Shown here piece by piece: positions 28,817 to 29,625 of a stretch of DNA of 29,625 nt. The translations under genes were made by a program, and so were the position numbers. Numbering within the stretch: position 1 is the first letter of the stretch; each line of letters starts with the position of its first letter. The stretch is from positions 1 to 29,625 of IMG/VR virus record IMGVR_UViG_3300023179_003211. One strand, 5' to 3'. The notes beneath the pieces were generated by a model. It saw only the letters and a program-made list of their open reading frames with translations. It did no database searches and had not been told where the DNA came from. The stretch is from a virus.

Positions 28817-29141
28817 CTGTTTTTTTATCTTTATTTTTTAATAACTTATTGTAGTGGTCAATAGCCGCCTGTATTTTAGGAATATCTTCCTTTTGCACAA
28901 TTATATCATTCCAAATCAATTCTGCCCCAAAAATATATTTTATCGCAGCCCACACTCTCTTGTGAAATGATTTGTAATTAGTAGACTGTAATTCAATAAA
29001 GAAATCTGGTTTATAAGGCATACTATCACCCCAATCATACACTTGAATAATAACAGTATGTTCAGGAGATTGGCATTCACATGAAAGAAATACTTTCAAG
29101 TCATTATCATGCTTTACTGATATATCTTCAATTTTGCTCAT
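28803..29141 (-). CDS. Phage protein of unknown function
   Basis: This is a 112-aa protein. The N-terminal half has alternating strands with C-E-C-Q-S-P-E-H-T-V-I-I-Q-V-Y-D-W, and a helical part F-H-K-R-V-W-A-A-I-K-Y-I-F-G follows. The tail is Lys-rich. The ATG overlaps the upstream stop as ATGA. A promoter for the next gene lies within its last codons. Function unknown. Confidence 0.6.
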   Translation of the reverse strand: MSKIEDISVKHDNDLKVFLSCECQSPEHTVIIQVYDWGDSMPYKPDFFIELQSTNYKSFHKRVWAAIKYIFGAELIWNDIIVQKEDIPKIQAAIDHYNKLLKNKDKKTVDKL

Positions 29142-29368
29142 TTTTCTAATCCAAAATGTCCTTTTAATGTATTATTAGCAGCGGAAATACCACTTTTAAA
29201 GCCTCTGGCATATTCATCGCCACTTCCTTTAAAGGTATCATAACGGTTATTCAACACAGAAATACATTCCTTAATGAGAAAATTAGCAAACTTCATATGG
29301 TTTGAATGACTTGTCTCTGGATCAGACCATACTTTTCTTGCTATTTCTAAAATACGTTCTTCATTCAT
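29138..29368 (-). CDS. Small phage protein of unknown function
   Basis: This is a 76-aa helical protein. R-I-L-E-I-A-R-K-V-W-S-D-P-E-T is followed by H-M-K-F-A-N-F-L-I-K-E-C-I-S-V-L, then Y-A-R-G-F-K-S-G-I. No motif is recognised. It starts one base before the end of the upstream gene and overlaps the next gene as ATGA. Function unknown. Confidence 0.55.
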   Translation of the reverse strand: MNEERILEIARKVWSDPETSHSNHMKFANFLIKECISVLNNRYDTFKGSGDEYARGFKSGISAANNTLKGHFGLEK

Positions 29369-29625
29369 TATTTTGTCTTTGCTGGTAAGAGATATTCATA
29401 CTTGATAAGACCGCTGTCAACTGTAATCTTGGCTACACCATCATCACTGAATTGCATTGTCTTATCACCTTGTAGGTTAAGAATAGACATTACCAAAGTA
29501 ACTGGCCATGCCCAACCTTTTGTAAGAGTTCCTGTCACACCGCTTTGGAATACAAAGTTACCAGCATGAGTTGAAGCATCACCAAAATAAAACTTCAAGT
29601 CATTGCCTTCGGTCTTTGCAATAAA
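29368..29625 (-). CDS. C-terminal part of a possible DNA polymerase sliding clamp (partial, 5' end outside window)
   Basis: The frame is open from the window edge to a TAA at 29368-29370, giving 85 residues. A TTG at 29598 is not needed as a start, since the frame continues past it. The sequence alternates strands and ends S-I-L-N-L-Q-G-D-K-T-M-Q-F-S-D-D-G-V-A-K-I-T-V-D-S-G-L-I-K-Y... with a P-A-K-T-K end. The G-D-x-x-x-x-x-S-x-x-G-x-A-K ... K-Y pattern and the C-terminal strand resemble the last domain of T4 gp45/PCNA-like clamps. A clamp near a replication exonuclease fits a T4-like layout. This is pattern-based; another beta-rich replication or structural protein remains possible. Confidence 0.4.
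   Translation of the reverse strand, partial: FIAKTEGNDLKFYFGDASTHAGNFVFQSGVTGTLTKGWAWPVTLVMSILNLQGDKTMQFSDDGVAKITVDSGLIKYEYLLPAKTK

Noticed and set aside
1-29625. tRNA genes, rRNA, CRISPR arrays, transposases or an integrase with attachment sites
   Set aside because: Gaps are all about 120 bases or shorter and none shows a cloverleaf, repeat-spacer pattern or target-site duplication; no protein has integrase or transposase motifs.

Overview
The window is a segment of a tailed double-stranded DNA phage (Caudoviricetes), AT-rich and extremely compact. It looks most like a T4-superfamily marine or freshwater myovirus. Supporting features are virion proteins at the left edge, phage-type thymidylate synthase and dihydrofolate reductase, a T4 RNase H-like 5'-3' exonuclease, a possible sliding-clamp fragment at the right edge, and many short conserved phage genes joined by ATGA overlaps. 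Consensus sigma-70 promoters and a secreted small protein with a Gram-negative-style signal peptide suggest a Gram-negative host; the host itself cannot be read from the sequence.

Left half (1-13687, all + strand): the end of one virion protein, two further structural proteins (132-1482), then an unbroken chain of eleven overlapping genes (1519-13687). The chain encodes a small protein of unknown role, two GT-A-like glycosyltransferase paralogues, a small proline-rich protein, a third glycosyltransferase-like protein, five consecutive radical SAM enzymes with an N-terminal twitch/SPASM-like cysteine domain, an unrecognised 368-aa protein, and a three-repeat protein whose last repeat matches the third glycosyltransferase-like protein. 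A TTGACT-N17-TACAAT promoter stands directly before the first gene. This operon next to virion genes is the most unusual part of the window. A reasonable hypothesis is a phage-encoded modification system for a virion protein or a glycan, but no substrate can be assigned from sequence.

Right half (13647-29625, all - strand, read from high to low coordinates): a run of small early-type genes with the exonuclease, then a MoxR-type AAA+ ATPase and its usual partner, a zinc-metallopeptidase/VWA protein. These two are separated by an AT-rich short-chain dehydrogenase gene that looks inserted. After a clear terminator (18894-18919) comes an operon of three conserved small genes, DHFR, ThyA and a three-gene sugar cassette (PIG-L deacetylase, DegT aminotransferase, NAD-dependent epimerase). 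The sugar cassette converges on the radical SAM operon with a 41-bp overlap, so sugar-forming and glycosyltransferase genes are neighbours, which fits a glycan role.

Regulation: seven - strand promoters share the TTGACA-N16/17-TATATT/TATTAT form, and three of them embed the TGA stop codon of the upstream gene inside the -35 box. One further perfect TTGACA-N18-TATAAT lies inside thyA, just ahead of the sugar cassette. Two strong rho-independent terminators and a three-hairpin intergenic region are visible. No tRNA, rRNA, CRISPR array, transposase or integrase was found, and no gene-free stretch exceeds about 120 bases.
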